Part shown: one piece after another, positions 51,718 to 60,860 of the stretch
Layout of the letters: each line of letters begins with the position of its first letter
How positions within the stretch are numbered: position 1 is the first letter of the stretch
Assembly: GCA_963724825.1 (NCBI GenBank)
Contig: CAVRWT010000004.1
Coordinates: 62,001 to 126,000 of the forward strand
Length of the DNA stretch: 64,000 nucleotides
From: JALYNX01 sp963724825
GTDB taxonomy: Bacteria > Actinomycetota > Acidimicrobiia > Spongiisociales > ZC4RG35
Direction: 5' to 3'
Notes under the pieces: generated by a model
Seen by the model: the letters and a program-made list of their open reading frames with translations, nothing else
Told to the model about the DNA's origin: nothing
Databases searched by the model: none
Translations under genes and position numbers: made by a program

Positions 51718-52434
51718 ATGCGCCCAACCCTCTCCATCGTGGTGCCCGTTTACAACGAGGCAGCCTTCATTCCGCAAGCGTTGCCCCTGCTCATCGCGGA
51801 GATGGAAAGCCTGGGCCTGCCCTACCGGATCCACCTCATGGAGAACGGATCGACCGACGGGTCCGCAGATGTGGCCCGGGCAATCGCTGGACAGGCTCCG
51901 GTGTCGGTCACTTCACTAGCGGTAGCGGACTACGGGAATGCCATGCGCCAAGGATTTCTCGAGGCTGAAGGCGAATGGATCGTGAATTTCGACATCGACT
52001 ATTTCTCGGCCAGCTTCCTCGAAGCGGTGATGTCGACCACAGATGCGGATCTAGTGATCGGATCGAAGAGAGATCCCGATTCCCAGGACCGGCGGCCATG
52101 GATACGCCGACTCGCCACCTGGGTCTTCAATCTGTTGCTGCGAACCATCCTGGGGTCGAAGGTCTCGGACACCCACGGGATGAAGGCGTTTCGCCACGAC
52201 CTGGTCGACGACCTTGCTGCCGTTGTTGTGAGCCGTCAGGACCTCTATGACACGGAACTGGTGGTCCGAGCCGAGCGCAGCGGCTATCGAATCGTCGAAG
52301 TCCCGGTTGTCGTCGAAGAGATCAGGTCTGCAAAGTCGTCGCTGGTGAAACGGGTCCCACGGACCATCGTCGGCCTTTTGAAGATCAGACGCGCTCTGCG
52401 GGATGAGCGCTCGACACAGCCTTCTTCCGCCTGA
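51718..52434 (+). CDS. Glycosyltransferase family 2
   Basis: This 238-residue GT-A transferase is similar to polyprenol-phosphate sugar synthases. It has V-V-P-V-Y-N-E-A near residue 8, E-N-G-S-T-D-G-S (nucleotide-sugar site), the metal-binding D-I-D-Y region, and D-T-E-L-V-V-R near the end. ATG 51718 begins the family sequence; upstream codons from 51634 do not. A membrane domain is absent. Its last 50 bases overlap the convergent membrane-protein gene. Mannosyl or glucosyl phospho-polyprenol synthesis is possible. Confidence 0.85.
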   Translation: MRPTLSIVVPVYNEAAFIPQALPLLIAEMESLGLPYRIHLMENGSTDGSADVARAIAGQAPVSVTSLAVADYGNAMRQGFLEAEGEWIVNFDIDYFSASFLEAVMSTTDADLVIGSKRDPDSQDRRPWIRRLATWVFNLLLRTILGSKVSDTHGMKAFRHDLVDDLAAVVVSRQDLYDTELVVRAERSGYRIVEVPVVVEEIRSAKSSLVKRVPRTIVGLLKIRRALRDERSTQPSSA

Positions 52435-54751
52435 AGCCAGCCACACCGGCGCCGATCAACACCACGATGCCGACTGCTGAGATGACCATTCCCCCGGTCT
52501 CGGCCCAGGTGTTCTTGAATTCGAGGACCACGTTCTCGCTGGTTGGCACCACGACCATCAACGATGGCGCAGCACGCCAAGGGCCTTCGGCGCCCTCTGC
52601 TATCCAGTTCGGGAAGTAGGACACCTTGACCAGGTGGGGCACGCCAATGGCGGTGGTGTGAAAGCTGATTCGATGGTCCTCGACGACGATGTCTGAAACC
52701 GCGTCCGCAGGGACATCCAAGCGATCGGCGGAGCGCTCGGTCAGGGATTCGATGCGGGGCCATTCGGCGGGCCCGTCGGCCACCACCCATCGATCCATGT
52801 GATTGATGTCCTCGTACCACTCCAGAGACATGTCATAGAAACTGGGAAGAGTCACCCCGTTCTCGTCCGTCACCGTGGCGTGCCCGGTCAACAACGCCAG
52901 GAGGCCCCGTTCACCAACGTCATACACCGACGGCACGTAGGTCGCCGCTTCGACCAGGCCGGTTTCGGGGAGTGCGTAGATGGTGAAAGGCGCGGTGGTG
53001 GCGAGCTTGGTGAGCTCGGGCATCGCGTCCGCTTTGGCCGTCGACTCCGGCGTCACCGAGACGTAGTAGGACACTCCGTACAGCTCGAGATGCTTGATCC
53101 CCCGGTCCATCTCGCCGGTGTGATAGGTCAGGCCCGGGATCGGGTTGGAAGGCTTCTCGGACATCTCCGAGGAGTTGATGAAGTGGAATGGTGTCGTCAG
53201 CGATGATTCGAAGTAGAGGCCTTCCATCGACTTCTGGGAGCCTTCGGTCCAATACGGGATCAACATCGGCGACATCGGTGTCCCATACCGGTTGAGAGCT
53301 TCGTTGTTGGCTTCCCAATGGACCCGCCCATCGGGAAGCTTGTCTAGCTCCACCATCAACGCCTCGTACTCGGGCCACGGCTTCTTCGACTCATACCCCT
53401 CGTAATTCCACTTCGACCAGCCGTCGATGAAGGTCACCCCGGCCAGGGCGCCGAACACGATCACCACCGAAGCAAAGGCAGTTAGGAAATGACGGGTGCT
53501 CAGGTCGGTGGACCAGAAGAAGGACAGTGCAACCAACCCCGCGCCGGCCAGGGCAACCGGGATCCAGGCCCATTCCGGGAATTCGGCGGCGTCCGCCACC
53601 AACGATGCTGCGACGACCGTCACGACCACGACCAGAAGCCGGGCCCAGTGACCGGAAATGCGTGATGGAAGCCGTCGTGAAGCCCAAAGGACGGCCGCCC
53701 CAACTCCGACTGCAGCGAAGAAGGCGACACCGAAGTACCAGTAGGGGAGCAGCCGCCCATTCCACAATTTCCAACGCTCGCCGCCGAACAGGCTGGGGAA
53801 CAACTCGGGGAGGACGGTCGGAAGGGGGTAATAGATCAAAGGCAGCAAGGTCGCAGCCATCAATGGCCCCGCCCGCGAGGTGTGACGGCTTGCCCAAATC
53901 GCACCGGGAATCGCCAACGGGATCAGGAGCCACAGTTCGACCGGGAAGACCTCTTCCCAACGGGTGAGCGGAGACCACGCCATGTCCGAGGTCAACCCGA
54001 TCCGGGCCGCCAGGGGCACCGCCCAGAACGCCGCTATCGCAAACCCCCAGAAGCCGATCGCCACGGTCCGCCAGAAACCCCGGCGCCACGGCAGGACGAA
54101 CAACGAGGCGAACACGATGACGATCGTCGTGAGCACGTGGGAGAGCAACGTCGCGGCAAAGGCGAGCGCCGCCCATTTCACGTACTTCTTGTCTTCCCTC
54201 ACCGCCTTGATCAGAAGCGCCAGGTAGACCAAGGAGAGGGCAAAGGACCACGAATAGGCGAACTCACCGGCGAGGGTCGACGCCACGTTGCCGCCATAGA
54301 TGGAGTAGCTCTCGAGGAAGGCGAACACCGCCCCCGATCCGGCAGCCACGATCGAAACCTGACGTCCGAGGAGCATCGACCGCCCCAGAAAGTAGGCGGC
54401 TGGCGGAATCCCGAGAAGGCCGATGACAGTGACCACCTTGAAGGCGACGCCGTAGGGCAGGACCACGTCGAGGAGGACGATGACCAGCGAAGGAAGGGGA
54501 AAGTAGAAGTAGAAGGCGGGAAAGCCCGCAAACCAATCGTTAGACCAGCCGAGGATCCTGCCGTGGGGAAGCAGATTGTCTCTGAGATAGGCCGGCCCAA
54601 AGACGTGTGCGCCCATGTCCCCACCGGTGGGAGTGGTTGCAGAAAGGATCCACCCGGGGTTGAGGACGATCAGGATCACCAAAGAGATCCCGGTGAGAAT
54701 GAGGAACGTCGGCCATGGGAAGCCCTGGCCGGCCCTCCTTTGGAGGGTCAT
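52385..54751 (-). CDS. Large polytopic membrane protein, PTPS-related family
   Basis: This 788-residue protein has about a dozen hydrophobic helices in its first 450 residues, a soluble extracytoplasmic region, and a final helix near residue 765. The start S-A-T-T-P-T-G-G-D-M-G-A-H and the following D-N-L-L-P-H-G-R-I-L-G-W-S resemble the 'PTPS-related' membrane family and YfhO-like GT-C proteins, thought to be sugar transferases. Its substrate is unknown. The ATG overlaps the stop of the small zinc-ribbon gene. Confidence 0.75.
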   Translation of the reverse strand: MTLQRRAGQGFPWPTFLILTGISLVILIVLNPGWILSATTPTGGDMGAHVFGPAYLRDNLLPHGRILGWSNDWFAGFPAFYFYFPLPSLVIVLLDVVLPYGVAFKVVTVIGLLGIPPAAYFLGRSMLLGRQVSIVAAGSGAVFAFLESYSIYGGNVASTLAGEFAYSWSFALSLVYLALLIKAVREDKKYVKWAALAFAATLLSHVLTTIVIVFASLFVLPWRRGFWRTVAIGFWGFAIAAFWAVPLAARIGLTSDMAWSPLTRWEEVFPVELWLLIPLAIPGAIWASRHTSRAGPLMAATLLPLIYYPLPTVLPELFPSLFGGERWKLWNGRLLPYWYFGVAFFAAVGVGAAVLWASRRLPSRISGHWARLLVVVVTVVAASLVADAAEFPEWAWIPVALAGAGLVALSFFWSTDLSTRHFLTAFASVVIVFGALAGVTFIDGWSKWNYEGYESKKPWPEYEALMVELDKLPDGRVHWEANNEALNRYGTPMSPMLIPYWTEGSQKSMEGLYFESSLTTPFHFINSSEMSEKPSNPIPGLTYHTGEMDRGIKHLELYGVSYYVSVTPESTAKADAMPELTKLATTAPFTIYALPETGLVEAATYVPSVYDVGERGLLALLTGHATVTDENGVTLPSFYDMSLEWYEDINHMDRWVVADGPAEWPRIESLTERSADRLDVPADAVSDIVVEDHRISFHTTAIGVPHLVKVSYFPNWIAEGAEGPWRAAPSLMVVVPTSENVVLEFKNTWAETGGMVISAVGIVVLIGAGVAGFRRKKAVSSAHPAERV

Positions 54752-54924
54752 GTGCGATGCTGGCGGACGATCTCCAAGACCTGGGCGACGTCGATGTCAA
54801 CACCGTCCTTGTTCCACCACTTCTCCTCACAGTTGTGACAGGCGAAGAAGCGGACTTCGGTACCGTCGGGCAAGAGATGCTCGATCTCGATCACATCAGG
54901 TTGAGAGCACTGGGGGCAGTCCAT
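54748..54924 (-). CDS. Small zinc-ribbon protein
   Basis: This 58-residue protein has two Cys pairs, C-P-Q-C near the start and C-H-N-C in the middle, with L-P-D-G-T-E-V-R-F and K-W-W-N. ATG 54924 is chosen because the zinc ribbon begins there; the longer frame has no similarity. It overlaps the large membrane-protein gene by four bases. Similar small zinc ribbons are known from Actinomycetota, without assigned function. Confidence 0.7.
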   Translation of the reverse strand: MDCPQCSQPDVIEIEHLLPDGTEVRFFACHNCEEKWWNKDGVDIDVAQVLEIVRQHRT

Positions 54925-54973
54925 ATCGATTCGTTGCTGCTTGGGGTCGGCACATGCTACGGCCCACCCAGAC

Positions 54974-55252
54974 TTACGACAACGGTCCCTCCTCCAGTAG
55001 TCGACCGACGTAACGACTGCGGCGCCTGCCGCCCTCGGTCCAGTATGCGTACCAATAAGGCCCGTGAGGGCAGGAGTTGCAGCCGGCCTTGCCACATCTC
55101 ACTGACTGCTTGCGCAGCCGAACCCGGGGGTGATCCTCAGCGGCCAGGGCGCCCGACTTCTGCAGCTGAGCCCTGGTGAGGATGAGAAGGCGTCTCAGGT
55201 CGTGCTCGTCCAGATCCTTGACCGCGTCGAGAAGATCGCGGTCGAGAGCCAT
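54974..55252 (-). CDS. Small zinc-binding protein, DUF6788-like
   Basis: This 92-residue protein has an N-terminal helical part and C-G-K-A-G-C-N-S-C-P-H-G-P-Y-W-Y-A-Y-W, followed by G-R-R-R-S-R-Y-V-G. The C-G-K-x-G-C / H-G-P-Y pattern resembles DUF6788-type proteins, often linked to mobile elements or DNA binding. ATG 55252 overlaps the upstream DUF3499 stop. The family link is from memory and moderately certain. Confidence 0.6.
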   Translation of the reverse strand: MALDRDLLDAVKDLDEHDLRRLLILTRAQLQKSGALAAEDHPRVRLRKQSVRCGKAGCNSCPHGPYWYAYWTEGGRRRSRYVGRLLEEGPLS

Positions 55253-55473
55253 CACGCAACCGACAATGGGGCAAACAGCCGCGTCACGGTCCGCCTGTCG
55301 GTGAGAGTCCACCCTTGGGGCGGGATCATCCGATCGGCGTGATCGGCACAAAGGGAGTATCCAAACGGCGCGGAATCGACGACGAGGTCGTCCAGCCACA
55401 CCGCGGCTTCACCGTACAAGAACGTCATCAGGGCTGCCGAGGGCGAGCCACACCGAACACAGCTGAGAACCAT
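55252..55473 (-). CDS. DUF3499 family protein
   Basis: This 73-residue protein has C-V-R-C-G near the start, A-A-L-M-T-F-L-Y-G-E-A and Y-S-L-C-A-D-H-A-D-R, the DUF3499 pattern found almost only in Actinomycetota. ATG 55473 is preferred over 55509 because homology begins there. It is usually adjacent to manB, cofD or whiB genes, and manB and cofD are within a few kilobases here. Function unknown. It overlaps the DUF6788-like gene by one base. Confidence 0.8.
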   Translation of the reverse strand: MVLSCVRCGSPSAALMTFLYGEAAVWLDDLVVDSAPFGYSLCADHADRMIPPQGWTLTDRRTVTRLFAPLSVA

Positions 55474-55513
55474 GGCGAGCACGGTAGAAGTCAGCCCCTC
55501 GCCATTCAAGGAC

Positions 55514-55870
55514 TCAAGCCTGCTTGGCTCGGCGTGGTGCCCCCGGGTAGAGGGTCGAGCCCTCAGTCGCGTCGACGATCAAAGTGGCAGGAACGGCATC
55601 AACACCGAGCTCCCTGAAGATCTCAGGGTGTGACTCCCAACTGAGCTCAGAGAAGCCCGTCGGCCCGTATTGCTCGACCAGGGCATCGCGCACGGTCACG
55701 CAATCAGGGCACGATGCCGACGTGAAAAGGTAGATCCCGGGTCCGAGCCTGTTCTGGTTCAACTCCGACGGCGCCCGCCGAGCCGGCCTCCGCCGGAGGA
55801 TGAACGAGACAGCGATCCCCACAACGAGCGCCCCGATGACGCCGATGAGCCGGACCTCGGTCTCACTCAT
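55514..55870 (-). CDS. Membrane-anchored thioredoxin-like protein
   Basis: This 118-residue protein has an N-terminal helix (about residues 7-25) and then a thioredoxin fold with the redox pair C-P-D-C (A-S-C-P-D-C-V-T-V) and the cis-Pro strand V-P-A-T-L-I-V. ATG 55870 starts right before the helix and overlaps the DUF5719 stop by eight bases. It probably acts outside or at the membrane on disulfides, perhaps in the Cys-paired surface proteins seen here, which is inference. Confidence 0.8.
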   Translation of the reverse strand: MSETEVRLIGVIGALVVGIAVSFILRRRPARRAPSELNQNRLGPGIYLFTSASCPDCVTVRDALVEQYGPTGFSELSWESHPEIFRELGVDAVPATLIVDATEGSTLYPGAPRRAKQA

Positions 55871-57153
55871 CAGGGATCGGGGCGGCGGCGGTGCCGAGGC
55901 CGATCGAGCCACCGAGCGTGGTCGACCAGCTCGCCGCCATGGGGCCGTCACCGCCAATCGCGTAACCGACGGCCGGATCGGACGAGATCTCGATCTCGGA
56001 GACTTCCCCGGCAGGAACCAAGATCGTCTCCGACCCTGACCCCGAGCCCAATGTCGTCACCTGGGCGCTTACGTCCTCCAAGCCCGGATTCAGCAGTGCG
56101 ATCCATCCAGATCCGCCCACAACCGAGCCGACCCCGGGCAGCAAGAGAGACGAAGTTGCCGACGTGGCTCCGGAAGTCAGACCCACGCCCGTCGCGCTCG
56201 AGATCCGGAGGAATGCTCCGACCGGTGCGGTTGTCACCACCCTGACCGCCGATGCCACCGGGGAGACTGCTCCGACGTCGACTACCGCTTGTCCTCTTGC
56301 AGGGATCTGGCCGGCCTCCAAAGCCTCAACCAAACCATCCGGGCCATAGAAATCGATCTGGTACTCGACGTCCGAGTCACGAGCTGCAATCACCACCTGT
56401 CTCGACTCGAGGCCATGGGGAACCGGGATGAACCAGTCCTGAGCGGGGGCGACGGCATCCCAGATCGCGTTGTCGGATCCGATGCCGAGGCGACCAACTG
56501 CCAGTACCCCGCCTGACTCGACCTCGATGGCGACGGTCATCCATTCCCGCCCGGGAAGAATCTCGGCGAGATCGACCAGAACGGTGGAGCGGGCCGGGAC
56601 GAGCACCGAATCGAGGGCACCGCTGGATTCGAGCCCCGCATCGGATAGAACCACGAGATTGACGACGGCCTCACCTGCGTAGGGGTTCATCAACTGAACC
56701 TCGAAGCGCTGATCGCTCAGCGTGGAACCGCCACCGAGAATCAAATCACCTCCGGCGGCAGCCGGGCAGGTGTCGATTGCCAGGGAGTCGGCGCCGACCA
56801 CCACCGAGGATGCAGCCGAAGCGACCGCAGGTAGTTCCAAGAGGGACCCTCCTAGCTCCCACCGCCGCGACATCGGCAATTGCAATCGTGGAGCCGGTCG
56901 ATGCCTTGGTGTCGAACTCGACAGCGCCAACCGTGGAGCCAGCCGCAAATGCCGTCAGCGCCCCCGAGCCATCAACGGCCGAGACAACATCGATGCTGGT
57001 CGCTCGACCACTCCCCTCCTCGACGGCACACACCGCCATCGCCGGGGTGTCCACCGGAGCAGCCGGCGCAGTCTGAGGCGGTTCGGGTGGGGGCAGGGCG
57101 ACGGCGCCCACCGCCAACACCACCACCATCAGAGTGCGGACTACGGCTCTCAA
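55863..57153 (-). CDS. Secreted DUF5719-type protein (frameshifted)
   Basis: The first frame has a signal peptide (R-T-L-M-V-V-V-L-A-V-G-A) and a Ser/Ala-rich start, and loses its frame near 56860. The next frame continues G-G-S-L-L-E-L-P-A-V and the beta-rich body, ending at 55863. Repeated F-E-V-Q-L-M-N-P / I-A-L-L-N-P-G strands and P-A-R/G-S-T-V/E segments match the DUF5719 family, secreted proteins of Actinomycetota found beside giant membrane glycosyltransferases. It overlaps that glycosyltransferase by four bases. Joined length is about 430 residues. Confidence 0.75.
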
Positions 57154-59909
57154 GGCCGGAACCGCCCAACCACCGCAGCGGCGAGGGCCGCAACCAGCAG
57201 TCCGAATGCGGCGATCGACAAGGCGAGACCCATCGGATCGGGCCGGTAGCGTGCGCTTCCGTCATCGCCGGCCACGGACACGGCCCAGTCGGCTGCCCGT
57301 GGGTCAGGTGACCACCGGGGATCGGCATTGATCGAGAGTCGGATCCGTGCGCTGGTCATGTCCCCCCCGAAGCCGGTGCCCACCCGCGACCATGTCGTCG
57401 CCGACCCACTCGCCATCGCCATCGAATTCGGGTTCGCGTAGACACGCGCCGTCGGATCGAGCGGTGTGGGCACCAGGTCCAACTGGACGGCAAGGACCCC
57501 GTCGAGGTAGGTCTCCGGTCCCTCGATCACAACCCAATCGATCGAGTACTCGGCCAGACTCTCACCCGGGCGCAGATCGGCGCCAGATGCCATTTGGTCG
57601 ATCGCCGAGGTGAGCTTCTCGTCTCCAGGAAGCGGGGCAGGCAGCCACGCCTCGTCTTGGGTCATCCGGGAGCCGTCAATCAACCGATACCAGAGCCCCG
57701 GTCCCGACCGCGCCTCGCCGGGGATCATCGTTCGGTCCTCGGAGAGGACGAGGATCCGGCCCGGGCCCGCGTCCCCGGCCAGGGTCGCGGAGAACCCGTA
57801 CTTCCCGTTGACGTCGCCCGAGGGAAGGCCGAGCCGGCCATCCGCCATCGAGCCAACCGACAGTATCAAGACCGCAATCGCAGCCGCCGCAGAGAGCAGC
57901 CGCTTGGGCTCGAGCGAAAGACGATCCAGGGCCGACGCCACCACGATCGCCGCACCGAACGAGGAGATGATCAGGAGAGCCTCTTCGTATCCGGGACCAC
58001 CGACCGGAATGTCCAACAACACCAAGCTCGCCAAACTCAGGATCCCACCGGTGAGGGCGAGGCGACCGACTCCGTTGTCGAGAAACAGGAGCGGGACGAC
58101 AGCGATGATCAGCAGGAAGGGCCACGAACTGTCGACTTCGAGGCCGAGACGTCGATTGGCGTCGATCAGCCACCCCGGGTCGCCGAGCAGGAACGGCAAT
58201 GCGACCAGGATGCCGACGAGACCCGCCAAAGCGAGCCACATGCGTGATCTGTCATCGCCGAGCGCCCTCGCCAGAAGAACGGTGATCAATGGGACCACGA
58301 CAAGAGCGGGTGACATGGCTCCGAGGAGGAGGCTCCAGGCGATCACCCAGGCGAATCGAACGAGCCCCTTGCCTTGAGCGTCTGAGGGGTGAACGAAGGC
58401 CGATCGCACCGCCCACGGGAGCAGAGAGGCCGCGATGAGACCCAGCCAAGAGCCCGCCCCAACCAGCACTGCCGCGCCCGGCCCGGCGAGAAGGGCAATC
58501 CCGGACAGATAGCGCCCGGGGCCCCGCAATCCGAGGCGTCCGGACAGCCTGCCCATGCCGAGCACTGCCATGAAGGCCGCTGCCACCGTGATCAGGACAC
58601 GGGCCGCGCCCTCGGCCCCGAACCACGCGAGTGATGCCAATCCAGTCACCCCGGTGGAGGGATGAACGGCTGCCGGTGAGCCAAGACCCGAGTCGTTCCA
58701 TCCACCAAAGAACCGCGAAAGTGCAAACGAAGGCGGTTCGAAGTCGAAGCTGAAGCCACTGTTGGGCACGCCGCCGAAGATGATCGAGCGCATGGCGACC
58801 ACGGCCAGCGCGGCCGCGATCACAGCCCCCCATATCCCGGGGCTCGACCAGATGCGCTTTGTCCCCCGAGCGAGAGCCTTGTCGTCATCGAACATGAAGA
58901 GAAGGCGCTCGGTGAGCTCGGCGCCAAGGTCGCGCATCCGCACCGACCCACGAGCTTGAAACCGAAACAGCTCTTCGTCACCGAAAGCGCGGACCGGCTT
59001 GAACTTGCGCCTCGCGGCGATCGTCGAGGGAAGGTGAACCAGATTCCATCCCCAGGAAGCCACATGCTTCGCAGCCGGCCGCCAGCGCAGGAGGACGAGG
59101 TTGAAGAGTGAATCGACCAGGCCCACGAACAGTTGGTAGGGAATGACCCAGGCCAGCGTGATCGGTCGGTAAGCCTTGAGCATTGCTCTCAGTCGCCCGG
59201 CTTGCTCCCGCCATCCACGGCCGGCCTGTCGGCAGCGGCCCTGGTGGAACACCTCAGAGGAGGGGACGGTGATCACCCGGCCGCCGGCCAGCCGGACCCT
59301 CTGTGAGAAGTCCAGTCCGGCAGCGACAGGTTCCAGGAGGTCGTCGAGCCCCTGAAGCCCCTGAGCCAGGTCGCGGCGAACCAGCATCGAGACTGACGAG
59401 ACGAAGGCGACTTCACGGACGACGTCGTACTGCTGGAGGTCGATCTCGCCTTCGTCGAGGCCCGAAAACGGCTCGCCGAAGACGTCAGTGGCGCTACCCA
59501 CCGACTCGAGCTCATCCCGGGTGCCGGCAACGAGGAGCTTGGAGCCCCCGAGCGAAGCGTCGTTGCGCTCCACCTCCGACACGAGCGCAGCCAACGCGTC
59601 GGGGCGGGGCCGGGCATCGGAGTGCAGGATCCACAGGTACTCGACATCACTCGCAGTCGAAGCGATCGCTTCAACGAGGCTTACCGAGTGGCCGATTCCC
59701 TCGGGAACGTCGACCGCGGAATCCCCGACAACGATTACCTCTTCGACCGAGTCATACACTTGGCGGTCGACAGTGGCCAGCGCTGCTTCAAGATCCGCTC
59801 CCTCGACCAGGGTGACCACCACCTTGATCTTGGGCGCGCTCGCTGGAGCTTCAGTTGTCGATTCCTCCGCCATCAGCGGAGTCGAGGCATCGGTCATGCG
59901 GTGGGTCAT
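57150..59909 (-). CDS. Giant membrane glycosyltransferase (GT2 domain plus polytopic region)
   Basis: This protein of about 920 residues has an N-terminal GT-A domain of about 300 residues (I-K-V-V-V-T-L-V, H-S-D-A-R-P, F-V-S-S-V-S-M-L-V-R-R-D) and then some 12 membrane helices. This layout matches actinomycetotal GT2 proteins next to DUF5719. Start 59909 (ATG) fits the family; the longer frame from 60071 overlaps cofD in antisense. A role in exported cell-wall polysaccharide is inferred. It is divergent from cofD with 42 bases between. Confidence 0.85.
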   Translation of the reverse strand: MTHRMTDASTPLMAEESTTEAPASAPKIKVVVTLVEGADLEAALATVDRQVYDSVEEVIVVGDSAVDVPEGIGHSVSLVEAIASTASDVEYLWILHSDARPRPDALAALVSEVERNDASLGGSKLLVAGTRDELESVGSATDVFGEPFSGLDEGEIDLQQYDVVREVAFVSSVSMLVRRDLAQGLQGLDDLLEPVAAGLDFSQRVRLAGGRVITVPSSEVFHQGRCRQAGRGWREQAGRLRAMLKAYRPITLAWVIPYQLFVGLVDSLFNLVLLRWRPAAKHVASWGWNLVHLPSTIAARRKFKPVRAFGDEELFRFQARGSVRMRDLGAELTERLLFMFDDDKALARGTKRIWSSPGIWGAVIAAALAVVAMRSIIFGGVPNSGFSFDFEPPSFALSRFFGGWNDSGLGSPAAVHPSTGVTGLASLAWFGAEGAARVLITVAAAFMAVLGMGRLSGRLGLRGPGRYLSGIALLAGPGAAVLVGAGSWLGLIAASLLPWAVRSAFVHPSDAQGKGLVRFAWVIAWSLLLGAMSPALVVVPLITVLLARALGDDRSRMWLALAGLVGILVALPFLLGDPGWLIDANRRLGLEVDSSWPFLLIIAVVPLLFLDNGVGRLALTGGILSLASLVLLDIPVGGPGYEEALLIISSFGAAIVVASALDRLSLEPKRLLSAAAAIAVLILSVGSMADGRLGLPSGDVNGKYGFSATLAGDAGPGRILVLSEDRTMIPGEARSGPGLWYRLIDGSRMTQDEAWLPAPLPGDEKLTSAIDQMASGADLRPGESLAEYSIDWVVIEGPETYLDGVLAVQLDLVPTPLDPTARVYANPNSMAMASGSATTWSRVGTGFGGDMTSARIRLSINADPRWSPDPRAADWAVSVAGDDGSARYRPDPMGLALSIAAFGLLVAALAAAVVGRFRP

Positions 59910-59951
59910 TGTGAACCGGGTGGCGACGCTGAGCAATATCGAGCTCCACCG

Positions 59952-60860
59952 ATGAGAGTCACCGAGCTCTCGGGCGGGGTGGGTGGAGCCAGGCTCGCGA
60001 GAGGGTTGGCCCGACTGGAAGACGTCGAACTGACCTTGATCGTGAATATCGGAGACGACGAGCTGGTCCACGGACTGAGCATCTCGCCGGATCTCGACAC
60101 GGTGATCTACACGCTCGCCGGGCTGGAAGGGCCCGAAGGTTGGGGGCGTCGGGACGACACCTTCGTCGCCAACGACGAGATGGGCCGGTTCGGCCTGGAC
60201 AATCGATTTCGGCTTGGTGATCTAGACCTCGCCCTGAACCTCTATCGAAGCAGCCGACTCGCCGCTGGCGACACTCTCACCGAGATCACGGCCACCCTCC
60301 GCCGCCGATTCGAGCTGAGCCCGCTCATTCTCCCCGCGAGCAACGACGAAGTGCGAACAGAGGTGCGGCTCGGATCTGAGGATTGGATCTCATTCCAGGA
60401 GTACTTCGTTTACCGGCAACATCGCGAGGAGGTGAGCGAACTTCGGTTCCGGGGAGCCTCCGAAGCGCAGCCCGCACCCGGTGTCCTGGAGGCACTCGAA
60501 GGTGCAGAAGTGGTGCTCATCGCACCGTCTAACCCGCCTCTATCCATATGGCCAATGCTGGCCGTGCCAGGGATCCGAGACGCCGTGAGCAACCACCCAC
60601 GAGTGGTCGCCATCAGCCCGTTGTTCGGAGGGAAGGCGCTGAAGGGCCCGGCCGACCGCGTGATGGCATCGCTAGGCCTCCTGCCCGGGAATCGAGGTGT
60701 CTCCCAGGCGTATGAGGGCCTGATCGACGCCCTTGTCGTGGACACTCGAGACAAAGGCGAGTCGGCCTCCATCGAGGGGGTCGAAGTGATTGTCGCCGAC
60801 ACGTTGATCACGGATCCGGAGGCTTCGGCCCGCTTGTGCACGGCAATACTCGGCCTGTGA
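59952..60860 (+). CDS. cofD: 2-phospho-L-lactate transferase CofD (FbiA)
   Basis: CofD builds coenzyme F420-0 (or its dehydro form) from the lactyl/PEP precursor and Fo. The 302-residue protein begins L-S-G-G-V-G-G-A-R-L-A-R-G-L, the CofD nucleotide/phosphate loop, with N-I-G-D-D, H-G-L-S-I-S-P-D-L-D-T and S-P-L-F-G-G-K-A-L-K-G-P. Its TGA overlaps the cofE start (GTGA). F420-type enzymes, such as the DDN-like protein here, would use the product. Confidence 0.95.
   Translation: MRVTELSGGVGGARLARGLARLEDVELTLIVNIGDDELVHGLSISPDLDTVIYTLAGLEGPEGWGRRDDTFVANDEMGRFGLDNRFRLGDLDLALNLYRSSRLAAGDTLTEITATLRRRFELSPLILPASNDEVRTEVRLGSEDWISFQEYFVYRQHREEVSELRFRGASEAQPAPGVLEALEGAEVVLIAPSNPPLSIWPMLAVPGIRDAVSNHPRVVAISPLFGGKALKGPADRVMASLGLLPGNRGVSQAYEGLIDALVVDTRDKGESASIEGVEVIVADTLITDPEASARLCTAILGL

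Noticed and set aside
59622..59951. 110-codon N-terminal extension of cofD
   Set aside because: It is antisense to the glycosyltransferase N-terminus; CofD similarity starts exactly at ATG 59952.
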